Shown: positions 1 through 11,946 of the stretch, piece after piece | How the letters are laid out: the number at the start of each line of letters is the position of its first letter | Numbering within the stretch: the stretch's first letter is position 1 | Assembly (NCBI GenBank): GCA_030765065.1 | Contig: CM060975.1 | Coordinates: forward strand, 167,992,993-168,056,992 | Source: Deroplatys truncata | Lineage: Eukaryota > Arthropoda > Insecta > Mantodea > Mantidae | Length of the DNA: 64,000 bases | Reading direction: 5' to 3' | Notes under the pieces: generated by a model | The model's input: the letters and a program-made list of their open reading frames with translations, nothing else | Told to the model about the DNA's origin: nothing | The model's database searches: none | Program-made: the position numbers and the translations under genes

Positions 1-37
1 ATTATTTAATGTAATATATTATATGCATTGTTTACAG

Positions 38-76
38 AATGTCGTTTTAGCGAAAGCCAAACCTGACAAAATCACG
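38..76 (+). CDS. Candidate 39-nt internal exon (micro-exon) of an unknown host gene
   Basis: Seen: an acceptor-like stretch ending in TTTACAG at 31-37, then 39 bases open in one frame only (13 codons, reading NVVLAKAKPDKIT), then an excellent donor, G|GTAAGT, at 76-82. The other two frames contain stops. The length is a multiple of three, so inclusion or skipping would keep a reading frame. The polypyrimidine tract is weak and AT-rich. Inference: this could be a small, possibly alternative, exon of a plus-strand gene whose other exons lie outside the window. No protein family was recognised, and short splice-like sequences arise by chance, so confidence is low. Confidence 0.25.
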
Positions 77-1234
77 GTAAGTTCAGAACAGATTTCCCGC
101 TCTTATTTAATTAACTATGAGATCATTTATTAATATTGGAGATAATGTGTTGATTATTTCTAATACTAATACATTTTTATACATTTTAGATTAATATAAG
201 TGAAATATACCTTTTTTGTCAAAGAAACCCGTTTAATTAATTTTCGAAAATTTCTAAATCTATTAGGCTGCAAAAGAACTAAGAGTTTACAAATTATATC
301 AATGAGTGTACATTACAATAGACATAATAATCAATATTGGTAATAAATGAACTGATGAGAACAAAAAACAGATACATTATGTTGAAGTTCCAAAATTCTA
401 TAAGAATTACATTGATTTTAATTCATTGTTTCTTTGTTACATACATTAATGGAAGATGAACTATTAATTGATTTTTTCCAAAGGAAATACCTGTCATCTA
501 ACACAGACTAATATAACTACCTCTTTTTTTCCAAAAATCTAATCATATATATGTATATATACACCAGGTGGGTCAGCTGTCCCTAGTTATTCGTATCTCT
601 GCAACCCGCAGTTTATAGTCTAATGTGAAAACATTGGCTCTTTTAGTAAACAAACTGTTATTGTAGCTCTGTCCTTCTATTCAGTACTATACGCAATTAG
701 CATTAATGATTAAAGGCCTGAATGAGAGTCAAAGAGCTGCGAAAGCCTTAAAAAAGAAGGCGTTTCATGGATATAATGCTTGCAAGGAGATAGAGGAAGG
801 TTTTCCCGAAGAGCAAGATAGACGAAGTGGGTTCTGGCTGAGTGCTTTAGCGGCTGGAATGTGGCGAAGCAAAGATTAGCTTTGGAAGTTCGTAGCTGAT
901 ACAGATATCAAAATGTTTTTCTTTTTTCCCTCCTTGTGTTTATTTTCTGTATTTTAGTGTACTAATTTATTTATTTTTGTTACTGGCTCTTCTGTGAGCC
1001 AATGACATAGGAATTACATTCAGATAATTATGTATCATGTTTACCCTAATAATCTGTACTGTATCTGGTGTTGTAAACCGTGATATTTAGCTTTCATTCT
1101 TTTGGATGCATATCGGCGATATTAAATATAATAGTTTTTGTTTCATGTTTAAACCCTATGTTTCACTTCTTCTATTGGCAAAGGAGTTGTAAATGTGCTA
1201 AGTTCACGGTTAAACAGAATAATAAATTGTTAAA
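77..1234. other. AT-rich non-coding stretch, no gene recognised
   Basis: No convincing coding sequence, RNA gene or repeat boundary was recognised. The right half probably includes the 3' untranslated part of the minus-strand transposon that follows. A slightly GC-richer patch near 560-620 could be its end, but no matching inverted repeat was found on the other side. Confidence 0.4.
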
Positions 1235-2297
1235 GAGCGTGGATTTCATCAAGAAAGTAAGTGTCAAAATGACGACCCCCTTCATCAATGCACATTTGTG
1301 TACGTTGCCGGAGAGACACTCTCGTATGTTGTAACATGCGCGGTGTAATTGCTGCATTCTCCACGTATGTCTTCCCGTAGATGATTTGGGCTTTGCGGCT
1401 CTTGAGCCTAGACCCGTTCCATTAAATGACCCCACATAAAGAAATCCAGTGCGGTGAGATCAGGTGATCTAGGTGGCCATGCGATTGGGCCCCCTCGACC
1501 AATCCATTTCTGCGTATATATTCTATGTAAAAGATTTCTTACAATCACTGACCAGTGTGGTGGAACACTGTCCTGTTGGAACCACGTTTCTGTCCGTTTC
1601 ACTAGCGGCACATCTTCTAGGAACAATGAAAATTCTTCTTGCAGAAATACAAGGTACCGTAGTCCTGTGAGGTTGCTTTCAAAAAAGTACGGTCCAATTA
1701 GCTGGCCTCCTATTATTCCGCACCAGACATTGATGCTCCACTGTACCTGGAATGCAACTTCTCTCATCCAGTGAGGATTGCCTAAACTCCAGTAGTGCAC
1801 GTTATGGCGGTTAACAGTCCCGTTATTGTGAAATGTGGCTTCATTACTGAAGAGAACACTTCCTAAAAACTCTGCATCCATTTGCGCTCGTTGCTGAGCC
1901 ATTGTGCATATATCACTCGCGCTTAAAGTCGCGTCCGTGGAGAGCCTGGTGTAGTTGTAGATGGTACGGATGATATTTATTATGATGCAATGTGCGCATC
2001 ACGGAGGACCGACTTATGTACAGATCTTCTGATTTGGCTCTTGAACTGGTATGTGGATTGTTTTCTATTGCGTTTCGCACAGCTTCTTAATTGCCTCCAG
2101 AGGTTACTGGAGCTTTGCGAGCAGGCAGTGCTCTTCCAAATGATCCTGTTTCACGAAGGCATCTTTCAACCTTTCGAAAATTGTCTGCAATAGGTGCCTT
2201 CCTTCTTGGAAACCGTTCTTCATACAGGCGCATTGCTGACAGTTGTTGTTTCTCCATAGACTAACAGCATGTCAACATACTCGTCGTTTGTATACAT
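1235..2297 (-). pseudogene. Broken Tc1/mariner-superfamily DDE transposase (insect type with N-terminal DUF4817-like region)
   Basis: Transposases of this superfamily cut and paste their own DNA using three acidic residues. Reading right to left, an ATG at 2297 opens MYTNDEYVDMLLVYGE, the usual start of this insect group. Helix-turn-helix-like pieces follow (ERFPRRKAPIADNF, RETGSFGRALPARK), interrupted by stops and frame changes. The longest open piece, 1902-1408, holds the catalytic core: FSNEATFHNNGTVNRH, where the usual first D of FSDEATF is N; WFQQDSVPPHW with the second acidic residue; and WPPRSPDLTALDFFMWGHL, the C-terminal catalytic block. The expected C-terminal tail (about RECLSGNVHKC) lies in another frame near 1330-1235. 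At least three frame changes and the lost catalytic D make it a dead copy. No terminal inverted repeats were identified. Confidence 0.85.
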
Positions 2298-2631
2298 TAT
2301 GACGGCAGCCGTGTCTCGTAGAAAGGTTTCAGATACTGAGTAGACAATAAAGACAGACTTATTTATAGACGCCAAGCGTTGACGCAGGCGCAAATACCTA
2401 AAGCCACTTTGCGTGTGAGAAGTGTTTTAAACGTGGTTGTGTGGGTCAAGCTAATACTGACAGCAATAAAACACTTACTACGAAGTACAAATTATCCACC
2501 TGATAGTGGAAAACGTGACGATTATTCTATTTTGAACACACTTATAATATTATTAAAAATGTTATGTATATCATAATATCATATTATATGCCCAAAGAAA
2601 TAAAACAAAATGTAATAAGAAGTTTGAACTT

Positions 2632-2716
2632 AACCCGAAGGATTTGAACCCGAATTAAAGTGGCATGGCGTTAAAGCAACCATGATAATACCATTCGGCC
2701 AATGCTGCTTTGCGAG
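2632..2716 (-). repeat. tRNA-derived SINE head (A and B boxes)
   Basis: On the minus strand, TTGGCCGAATGGT (2702-2690) matches a pol III A box and GGGTTCAAATCC (2651-2640) a B box. The spacing is close to that of a tRNA gene, but the sequence does not fold into a complete cloverleaf by eye, so a SINE head is more likely than a functional tRNA. Confidence 0.5.
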
Positions 2717-4040
2717 CAGAGGTTCCTATAGGAATTAGTAATCGTAAAACTAGACACCACCTCGAATCTTTACACGCTTTTTGCAGCTATATTTTTAATT
2801 AATGTTGATTGTTTTGTTGAATCCTGTATTTCAATTGTTTTGGTTAACTCAATAAGATAAATATATATTATTAAATTTATTATTATACACTAAAGTATTT
2901 TCTTACAAGTAGACAGGTTCCATGCAGTGTTTTGGTAGTTTTAATTCAAACAAATAAACTGCATCAGTCATTACAATTACTTTTGATCTGAAATACGCCC
3001 TAGTTTGTGAAATAAGAGAAATTATCTACCTAATACTGTACAATGATAACGGCTTAAATCCAATTGGTCGCACTGCCTAGATCTGCCATTTTGTTTTCAA
3101 ATGGTTTTGTCAACCGATGCATGTGATAGGTTGTTCCTTCGGGGGCGTTTTCAAAGGGGTGCATGGATGTATGCTAAAGAATAAAAGTTTGTAAAATTGG
3201 CTAAATGTGCTACTGAAGCTCTCAGTGTCAGGGTGGGATGTTTTTTGCATCGACATACATAACGATTGCAATCTGTTCTATAAAACACTTATGCACTGAA
3301 TTATGTAACCCTCCTCTATAAAGTGTTATGCAAATCAGCCATTAGAAGGCATTCAAGGAAGGCGTAAGTCACATATGTCGCTTAGCACGTTGCATAAATG
3401 TATGGTTCCTATTTGTTCATAGAATTCTTCAACTTCATAAGTTTTGTCCGATACCCGTTTCCATAACATAGTTGTAAATTTTGATAAAGTGATGTTATGT
3501 GCGTTCTGACGTAATTTGTTGGAAAACTTCAAAAATGTATAGTATTACATGAATTGTTTAATTTGGAACACCTTAAGAGCAGTTCTATTAAGAGATGATT
3601 TGAACCTTGTATTATAATTTTGTACATTCTAACAACTGCTGTGTCATTCACTTCGAGTTTCATCATTAATAAACATTCTAGTGTATATTGATTAGCAATA
3701 GTCAAAATTCTCTCTTTCTTATGTTCAAGAAGAATTGATTTCGACACCTGCTGGTATACGTAAAGTTTTTTATTTATTGATTAATTTTCTTTTCCTTTTT
3801 TTGTTTTGTTTTTTATTTTTAATGATAATGATACTCTGGAACTACTTTCACATATGTTAGATGCTACATAACAGAATTGTTGAACTAAGCAAAATATGAC
3901 ATTCTTAAGTACTTGGGTAGTAATGATTTCAAATAGCGTAACAAGAAGATCACTTTAAATAGCCTAGAGCACAAATATTCAATATGACTATCCCAAAATA
4001 CTTTAGGATTGAATATTAGACCAAATGTTTTAACGTTCGA
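2717..4040. other. Non-coding, nothing recognised
   Basis: AT-rich sequence without a supported gene. The open frames here are short and have no recognisable family motifs. Confidence 0.4.
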
Positions 4041-4412
4041 AAAGGTAGAGTCAGGAGGCTTAAAAATTCAATGCCATGCCTGAACTTCCATCCGGTTGCT
4101 GTAACCAACTGAGCTACCGTGGCAACATTCTGGTACGACACTAAATTCCCCAACTGACTCGCATTTTTTTCCCCGGGAAACCATAAGGAATTCTCATATT
4201 ATTTTGATATGACTTACCCCAATGGCGACTTACAATGTGTGAGTACTTTTAGTTCTGGGCTTCATAGTTTAACCAACTATTACCTCAGTCAATTAATTGT
4301 TCTTCCACATAAGCCGTGTGTAGGACAAGGTTGGAAAGATAGAATTCAGGCGGCTGAAAAATTCAACGCCACAATCAAATCCTGGCTGTGGCACTGAGTT
4401 ACTGAGTTGTCT
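4041..4412. repeat. Composite SINE-like repeat with tRNA-like segment
   Basis: The minus strand of 4098-4123 begins GCCACGGTAGCTCAGTTGG, closely like the 5' half of a tRNA including the A box. The block 4291-4362 is found again at 42842-42912 with a few differences, so it belongs to a dispersed repeat. The phrase around 4043-4075 (aggtagagtcaggaggctta) is also like 4338-4358, suggesting an internal duplication. No coding function is apparent. Confidence 0.5.
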
Positions 4413-4559
4413 GATTACCCGTTTCACGTTTCTTTTACAATAATTGAACATTAGTTGAACATTTTAATGAAAAACGTATATTTTGACTTTTATTTAAAAT
4501 TGAAACTAAAAGTATGAAACCACATGGTCGCCATTAGATTATTTAACAATGATAAATCA

Positions 4560-5880
4560 TTATCAGAAATCTAGAGATGTATCATCAGCAAACAGGGCAC
4601 ATTCAGGTAAATGTTATTTTGTATATCACTAATACCTAAGAGAAGTAAAAGATAACACAAAAACATAGCCCTATAAAAGGCTACATTCAATAGGAGTGAT
4701 ATTGGAAAGGGCACAGTTGTAATAGATTCATAAAAACGACTGGGAAAATAGATTTGAACAGACTCAATTCAACATCAGTTAATCCATTATATTCCAACCT
4801 GTCGTTAGATACATAGTCAAATGCCTTAGAAAAAAGTAGCCATAGTGATTTTATAATCTTGAAATCCAGTAACAATACCAGAAACTAACTCTTCAGTGGC
4901 GTCTATTGTTGACAATCCTCTTCTTAATACAGATTGGATTGAAAAAAAGTGGAATTTTGCTATGGATAGAAGATAAGCCATGTTTTCAAAACTGAATCAA
5001 TAATCTTCGAAAAGTGGGAACATTTTAAATAGACCTGTAATCATTACAATCAGTAGAGTTGCCCTTTTTGTATACCGGAACTGTTCCAGCGGTCTTCAAA
5101 ATATAGAGAAAGATTCCATTTTCCTAGCAGTTGTCAGGTAATGCATTTTGTTGAAGGTTTGCATAATTAATGGCAGCACTTCTTTGACGGGATTAGCATT
5201 AATATCAATGGAGCAATTCATGTTATTAATTATATTACCGATTTCCTGAAAAAGAAGGGACTTCCAAGCAAAAGACGACATATACGCTGGATGTTGTTGT
5301 TATTTTGTTTATATATCTTTTTTTGCACTATGCATGCAAGGAAGAACTCTTTTTGGAATATCTATAACAGATTTAAAAAGATAGTCCTTAAACATATCAG
5401 AAATTAAGTCACAATTCAGTTGTGCAATTATGGAATTCTTGGCCGTATTGTAGTTCATATGGTTTGTGTTTAAAGAAATGCAGTATAAAAATCTAAGGAG
5501 ATTTAAAAATTCCACAGCTGTATTATTTTAAAAGTTATATCAATATTTATATTCCAATGGATAATTATTAGTAATCAAAGAGTATATAAGCTTCTGCTCC
5601 ATTAGATCCAAAAACATGTTAATTTGAACACTTGGGTAAGCATATATAGAAACAACAAAAAATTACACTTCAATAAAATAACACAGCAAATCTGTAGATG
5701 CTTTTGCAACACAAAATTTAGACATAGCCATAATCCTAAAATCTGATTGTTGAGGTAAATAACCAACTCCGACGAGAGTAAACACTGTGATAAAAATACT
5801 ACTACATTAATAACTTTCAAGTTTGGCAAGGTCATTATTATTTACATTATATCAGTGCTCAGATACCCCAAAAACAGGAT
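4560..5880 (-). pseudogene. Jockey-like LINE remnant (endonuclease and reverse transcriptase fragments)
   Basis: Non-LTR retrotransposons encode an apurinic-type endonuclease followed by reverse transcriptase. On the minus strand, starting near 5880, a frame reads VSEH-YN and LAKLESY. Then FVVSIYAYPSVQINMFLDL appears near 5650-5600, the endonuclease block usually read as 'YRSPSG..FL'. EFLNLLRFLYCISLNTNH follows near 5515-5460. The reverse transcriptase region has PLIMQTFNKM (about 5170), LLDFKIIKSLWLLFSKAFD (about 4870-4815, the LDLSKAFD block) and YNGLTDVELSLFKSIF (about 4795-4750). The blocks are in family order but in shifting frames with many stops. Both ends look truncated. It is an old dead insertion; the jockey-clade assignment is by motif resemblance. 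Confidence 0.75.
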
Positions 5881-8467
5881 ACATTTGCATCGTCCAAAAG
5901 GAGTTAAAATTCATTAAATTTATTAATTATCAAATGTTTGTTCAAGGAAATAAATATAAAAACAAATTTTAATTACTACGGTTCTTAATAGTGGACACAT
6001 TTCTCGGTGGAGAGGATGTTAATCGTTGGGCTTTGCTTTAAAACTATATTAAAACTGAATTACGCAAAGATTATTAGGCCAATTGGGGAAGAAAGCAAGG
6101 TCATGCTCAAAAATATCCAGTTTGAACGATGAGTGTAACTCAGGCTCTCTAGAAGATATTTTGTCATAAGAACCGTTAGGTTGGATTTTATATAATATGT
6201 TACCATTTTATGTTCCATGGAAGAGGAAAAACAATAGACTGTAAAGAACATGTCCTACGGAAGCCTTGTAACTTTCTGTCCAATTTAATGGTGTTAAATG
6301 GTGTTTACCTTATTTCCGGATAATGCCTTCCATTTATCAGGCACAACCAAACTCAATCGATTAAAGCAGTTGAACTGGGCAATAGCACCTATCAATTTAT
6401 ACAGTTAGTAATACAATAGTTCTCCCACGTACTTCTTTAATATGCGGATACTTCTGAGTTTAGAGATAATTAAATATTCTTATATTAAAATTTATTGTAA
6501 ACCTAATAAAACTTTGCAAAGCTATCAAAAGTTTGAATAGCGTTAGAACTATTAGAGCCACAAATTTTGGCTGTAGTAATTTCCCAATTTAACATATAAT
6601 CTCACACTATTCTGATGGAAAGCATTATTGCAGCCATTGCACTTAAGACCCAACGGCGTCGGGTTAACAGTGTCAACTTATAAATGTCACTTAGACATTC
6701 GTTCTCAGCCACAAAATCATAATTAATAATTCATTTTCTGAAATCGGAAGAACAGAAAATTTTGTAGACTAGACACTGTTACTAGGGCAGGAACATAATC
6801 CTGAAGGAAAAGTTCAGCCTAAATACAACGCATGCGGCTCCTCATTGGTGGAAGCGCCTCAATTCCTATAGGAAAGAACTGTGTCGGTAGAGTTGAACCT
6901 GAAAAGCAAGAGTTCAGAAGGATCTTCCGACGAACAGAGCTTGTACGAGTACTATATGACTAAAGAAAAGTGGGAGCAGCCCCAGGAAAAAGCAAAGCTA
7001 AATGATAATTTTATATACGTTAATTTAAGTTACAAATAGTTCAGGCACCGTCTGGAGAAACATTTCTCAAATTACTAATCTGCGATAATATTCCATACAC
7101 TGGTAGGGGTCGCAAGTATTTACATGCTTAACTTTATTACTTTCATAGCATTATTGTACATGATGAACAACACTGTGACGCAGGTAATTCTTTCTGCCCC
7201 AAGTTTAGGCGCAATAGGATGCAGCCACGCTCCGTCCTCCAACAATGAAGCAATACCTTTGCCTCACGATTGCTGCTTGTCTCCTCCCAGTTGGTTCTTC
7301 TTTTGCCACGGCTGCTCCAGCATGAAATCTTAACCTCAGGGTATGCGTGGGTGTGTACAGAGAAACACACAAACGCTGTCTTGGAACGCTATTATTCACT
7401 ATTTAAAATAATACTTTAGGTTTGCCGATCACTATTAAATGCATACGATGATACTTTGTCTTTACCAAGACCGAAGAATATTAACTACAGCAAAGCGTTC
7501 TACCCTCTAGCATGTTCGCCACCATTCTTCTCCACACGACGAGAAAGTCGTCCTGCACTCAACAGGCACTCAGGCAGACTGATCTACCCACGTTACTACA
7601 AGGAAAACCAACGCCTAAACTTCCCCTACACTCCCCTCAAACTTAGCGTCATGATACCTAGAGTGGCCTTCACCAGGCTAAGCGCAGCTGTACTCGGCTG
7701 GTTACCAGGAAAAACTTGCTTCAATGGTATTTACCCTTTCTACCTGAGGCTGGTCCCTAAATAACAAAGCTGTGCCTGTCTGGTCTTTCTGTCGCTTTTA
7801 CAGTCAACAATTTTCACAATGCTTCTCCTTTTTATACATACACTGAAATTAAATATTTTATTATTTATTTTATATCCCTATACTTCTCAGATTATAATGA
7901 TAATTATTGACTTCATAATTTCGGCTTCAAATGCTCCCATATACATTTCATATTATACAATAATATTACAATGTGTATGTCTTGCCCGAAACAATTTCCT
8001 CTCAGTAATTTCGTGATCGATCGGCAAACCTTGAATTGGTTACATGATTCTTTTACAATTCGTCAACATATAAATTTCTTTATACTGTTTGCAATTATGT
8101 TCCTTCTACAATTATGTTGGTCATACATATGACTTACCCTTCACATGATTCACCTTAACCATTATTATACAAAATTTACATTCACTAATATCATCATTTA
8201 AATTAAACATTATTATACAAACTTTACCTCAATAACTTACAACATTCGAATTTAAACAATTATTATATTTTGTTTTATGTTATTCTGATTGGAGTATCTG
8301 TTTCTGTTTTGTTTTGTTTTTGTTTCTTTGAGAATATTATTCTCTTTCTCACTTTACTGTCACATTGTTCACTCATCACATTCACTTAACGGTTTCTCTT
8401 ATATTTATTTTACAATTTTCATAACCTAATGACATTTCTACATTCATGTTAATGTTTCTCAGACAAT
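5881..8467. other. Non-coding stretch; possible 3' part of the neighbouring LTR element
   Basis: No gene recognised. A GC-richer patch runs from about 7470 to 7770. On the minus strand, 7640-7611 is purine-rich (TTTGAGGGGAGTGTAGGGGA), which could be a polypurine tract belonging to the gypsy-type element on the right. No LTR copy could be matched on its other side, so this stays a guess. An open 102-codon frame at 7456-7764 has no recognisable motif. Confidence 0.3.
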
Positions 8468-9320
8468 TCACACCGTTTGTATTTTATCAGGAACATTCAA
8501 TGATTTTCTATAAGGTCTCATAAGTTGTTTGTGCCATTTACCAATAGATTTATTAGCTTTTACATCTACTAACTCAAAAGTATGTTCACCAAATTTACCA
8601 GTAATAACTACCGGACCTTTATATAAGAGCTCTAACCTATGATTTCTTCCTTTTAATACGCTTCCTTTTAATTTGTGATCTCTGGCAAGCACAAGGTCTC
8701 CTATTTTCGGTTCCCACTTATGCTTTCGCTTCTTCACTTTAGATTTCCTTTTTTCTGCTTTTCCTTTTAACCCGTCAACAACAATTTTAGCCCTTTGTTC
8801 TTCAGATAATGGTGATTGGTTTCCTTCAATCGTTTTGGGTATTCCTTTAAAAATAGGTTCAGGTTCAATTCCTTGCATTAGCTGTATTGATGCAAATCCT
8901 GTGGTATTATTTATTATCTGTTCTATCACATTACAATACCTTACCCAATTTCTGTAATTATTATGAGTCAGTACACGAAAATAGATTCCATTGTCCTTCA
9001 ATATGCGTTCTGCGGGATTCCCAGATAGAAAATAAGAGGAACAATGATAGAGTTTTATATTCTGATTCTTTAAAGTTTCCCTGAAGATCTTACTGCGATG
9101 TGTAGTAGCATTATCAGTCAAAACCGCTTCTATGTTTCCATATTTTGGAACATAATCATTAACAATTTTGCCCACGCAAGTTTTGCTTGTGATATTTCTT
9201 ACTGGGTATATTTTCACAAATTTAGAAATTACATCGTACAACATAAAAATATATCTGCATTTATATTGTCCTTGAGGCATTTCTCCGTGTGCATCTGCAG
9301 TAACTAAGGCATTCTTTCTT
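8468..9320 (-). pseudogene. gypsy-type integrase catalytic core and C-terminal domain
   Basis: Integrase inserts the cDNA copy into the host chromosome. The open frame from 9280 (270 residues) shows the D,D,E pattern: D16 in FMLYDVISKF, D56 in VLTDNATTH and E91 in GNPAERI. The D-to-E step is 35 positions, one short of the common value. A basic stretch, KGKAEKRKSKVKKRKHKW, precedes the C-terminal part KIGDLVLARDHKLKG and LLYKGPVVITGKFGEH, typical of gypsy integrase tails that contact DNA. Residues upstream of the first Met (ALVTADAHGE, 9315-9281) continue the same domain, so the Met is not the original start. A frameshift near 9320 separates it from the preceding pol frame. Confidence 0.8.
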
Positions 9321-10760
9321 TCATTCCCTGATAATGGCTTGAGGTTCCGTACTGTATTTTACATTAAATGGTTTAGCTTTTTGACAAAGTTCACATGTTG
9401 AGCATACCTGCCTTACCTTCCTGGCCAGTCTTTTAATGTAAAAATTCTCGCTTATTGCCAATATTAATCTGTCACTCCCCGTATGTGCTAATGATTTATG
9501 GTATGCTATAATTAGCGTGTTCTGTAAGGACTTCGGCACAATGACTTTCCATTTGGGCTCTAACCTGCCATGTAATTTATACAGTTTGCCCTCATACATT
9601 CCCACATTATCTGACATATTGTTGGTAATCGGCTTTGCATTCTCCATTAACTTCTTAAGTTCCTCGTCAGTTCTCTGTAATTCGGCTAGATTTCCTAAGT
9701 TTTTCGATAAGCTCTGTCCTTCTACTGTATCTACGTATAAAATTGTGACGTCATGCTTGTTGTCGTTAAGAGTATCTGGTATTGCTTGGTTCCCTTTCAT
9801 TCTTGACAATAAATCGCTGAAAATATTTTGTTTTCCTGGTATATGTTTTATCACTATTCTATGGGATGTTATTTCATGAATATATCTGGAAATACGTGTA
9901 TTGGTCAACTTACATGAGTGCATAAAAGCTAAGCTCACGTGATCCGTATATACAATTATAGGATGATTGAAAACATATTCTCTGAGTTTGACCAAAGCAA
10001 AGTAAATAGCGGCTATTTCCTTTTCTGTTGAGCACGCTTGAAATTCAGTTCTGGAAATACTTCGTGATGCTACTGCAATTAAATGATTATTTTCATGTTC
10101 ATCTTTATGTGTCAAAATGGCTCCGTATCCTTTGCCTGGTGTGTCGGTAAAGATGATATATGGAAAATCTTCCCGTGGTTTTTCCAGCAAAATGGACGCC
10201 GCGAATAATATCTTCACCTGCTCAACTGCTTCGTCTTCTGTCGTCCCCCATCTCCATTTTGTGTCTTTCTTTAACAGGTCTCTTAAAGGAGTGACCACTG
10301 AAGTAAAATCTACGATGAATCTTGACTGATAATTTAAGATACCTAAAAATCTTCTAAGTTGCTTTCTGTTTCTTGGCGCAGGAATTTTACTTATACTGTC
10401 TATCCTAGCTGGGTTTGGTCTAATTCCCTCTTCAGAAATAATGTATCCTAAAACTTCTGTCTGTTGGATAAAGAAATCTGTTTTACTGGGTTTCACAGTC
10501 ATGTTTGCTTCTTTTAATTTGCTTAATACATACTTTATGTGCTCAAGATGATCTTCAACGCTATTAGAAAATATCACTAAGTCATCGACATATTGTGCCA
10601 CAAATTTCTTTAAGGTTTCTCCAAAAATGTTATACAATGCCCTTAACAATGCACTCCCGCTCATGTTTATCCCAAACGCACAAACTTTGAACTGGTAAAG
10701 CACCCCAGCGTGCAAAAATGCAGAATACTTTCTTAAATCTTCTCTCAACGATAACTGCAA
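9321..10760 (-). pseudogene. gypsy-type reverse transcriptase (palm/thumb), RNase H and integrase zinc domain
   Basis: A 479-residue open frame. The reverse transcriptase polymerase site is FVAQYVDDLVIFSN (YVDD at about 10590-10577), followed by the thumb block LGILNYQSRF. RNase H follows, with its acidic residues in IIFTDTPGKGYGA, STEKEIAAIYFAL and YTDHVSLAFMH, ending in IPGKQNIFSDLLSR. The tail holds an HHCC zinc motif, AYHKSLAHTGSDRL ... CSTCELCQKAK, the integrase N-terminal domain. The frame lacks the front of reverse transcriptase, which lies in the next fragment upstream in another frame. The catalytic motifs are intact, so inactivation here is mainly by frameshift, suggesting moderate age. 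Confidence 0.85.
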
Positions 10761-11260
10761 AAAGATGATGTTAGGTCCAAAGCTGAGAAGAATTTTCCTT
10801 TACGTAATTTGTCCAAGGTAACGTCCACACTTTTAGGTTTAAAGCGATCCGGTTGGCAATGTGAATTTAATTTTCTTGCATCTAACGTTACTCTAACTTT
10901 TCCATTATTTTTGTGAACTATACACAGTAGATTTGTATATTCAGAAGTTGAAATTTCAATCACGCCGTCTTCTAACATTGATTGTATAACTTTGTCTACT
11001 TCTTCCCTAATAGCACATGGAATTGGCCTAGCCTTATGAACATATCGTTGAATATCAGTAATTTCAAAAGAATGAGTGTAATTTATGCACCTTCCCGGCT
11101 TTTCTGAAAACACCTCCTTATTAACCATTAAAATTTCCCGTAATTCCTTCTTTTGTTTCTCATTCAGTCTACTAGCCTGGTTCATCTTATTTTTCAACAA
11201 ATTTTCTATTTCGACACAGTCATCCACTTTATCGTACTTAGTAGCATTCTTATCATTCAA
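10745..11260 (-). pseudogene. gypsy-type reverse transcriptase N-terminal part
   Basis: A 171-residue frame with LNEKQKKELREILMVNKEVF, the linker in front of reverse transcriptase. It continues with KPG-CINYTHSFEITD, PIPCAIREEVDKVIQSML, GVIEISTSEYTNLL and VRVTLDARKLNSHCQPD, and reaches the first catalytic block as SALDLTSSF. The frame then breaks (about 10760-10745), and the sequence resumes one frame over with the next block (QLSLREDLRKYSAF). A small indel is enough to explain the break. Confidence 0.8.
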
Positions 11261-11262
11261 GC

Positions 11263-11517
11263 CTAATCTGGGATTTCTTGGGGTTTCTCTTCGCCGTTAT
11301 TAATACAAAATTTCTCATGTTCTCCGTAGATTATATTTTCTTCATTAATTTCATGGCAATCCTCTAACCTTATTTCGGCTAATTTCATAGCTCCAATGTT
11401 TATAACTTCCACAAAGAATGTTTCCCCTTTTATTTCTTCCTCTACCTGATCCCGGGCAATTATTCCTGAACTACTGTCGTCAACAATGGTACGATTTTGG
11501 TGTTTTTTCTGTTCCAT
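11263..11517 (-). pseudogene. Protease-reverse transcriptase linker of the gypsy-type element
   Basis: An 84-residue frame containing EEEIKGETFFVEVINIGAM. The same block, with NKETFFVEYLSIEKSAQ, occurs in the second gypsy element at about 48.3 kb. It is therefore part of the polyprotein between protease and reverse transcriptase. Between this frame and the protease frame (11604-11518), pieces such as RLVTDIIIGCDSL can be read in a shifted frame, the usual end of a retroviral-type protease. It has no separate function. Confidence 0.6.
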
Positions 11518-11604
11518 GCCTATAGACTATCACAACCTATTATTATGTCTGTTACAAGCCTAGGTACTATTAGAAATAACATCTCAATAATTTGCTTTCC
11601 GATT

Positions 11605-11946
11605 TCAATATTCATCATAGCCTGAAATCTTACTCTTTCTTTTCTTTTGCCCACTGCTTACTGAACAATATATCCCATGTACTGGTAAAGACATTAACTT
11701 TAAATTACTGTTTGTTAATTCTTCATAAAAATTTTGTGAACAAACTGTAGTGTTGGCGCCTATGTCTATTATTGCACGAAATTGTTTACCATTAATGCCA
11801 ATATTTATCCTTGGTGGATCATTTAAAATTTCGCTTTCTTCTGGCCTATCTCTCCCTAGCTGATGTTTCTCTATCATTTGTTGCCTTCCATTATTCCTAC
11901 ATTTCGTGGACCGCTCATTATAGGAACTGTTATTCCCAATCCTCAC
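11605..11946 (-). pseudogene. gypsy-type aspartic protease fragment
   Basis: The retropepsin cuts the gag-pol polyprotein and works as a dimer with one active-site aspartate from each subunit. The visible core is PRINIGINGKQFRAIIDIGA followed by NTTVCSQNFYEEL. The active-site triplet is DIGA where the family normally has DTGA or DSGA, so the Thr/Ser that supports the catalytic Asp is missing. The frame closes early, and the second half of the domain is only readable in shifted frames. Confidence 0.65.

Noticed and set aside
720-890. Plus-strand frame reading IKGLNESQRAAKALKKKAF, faintly like a transposase N-terminus
   Set aside because: Too short and without any further motif in order.
4098-4123. 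tRNA 5' half (GCCACGGTAGCTCAGTTGG)
   Set aside because: No matching anticodon arm or B box at the right distance; treated as a SINE head.
7456-7764. 102-residue plus frame in a GC-richer patch
   Set aside because: No recognisable motif; may be part of a retroelement flank. Not called as a gene.
9517-9879. 120-residue plus frame
   Set aside because: Antisense of the RNase H-integrase region of the gypsy-type element.
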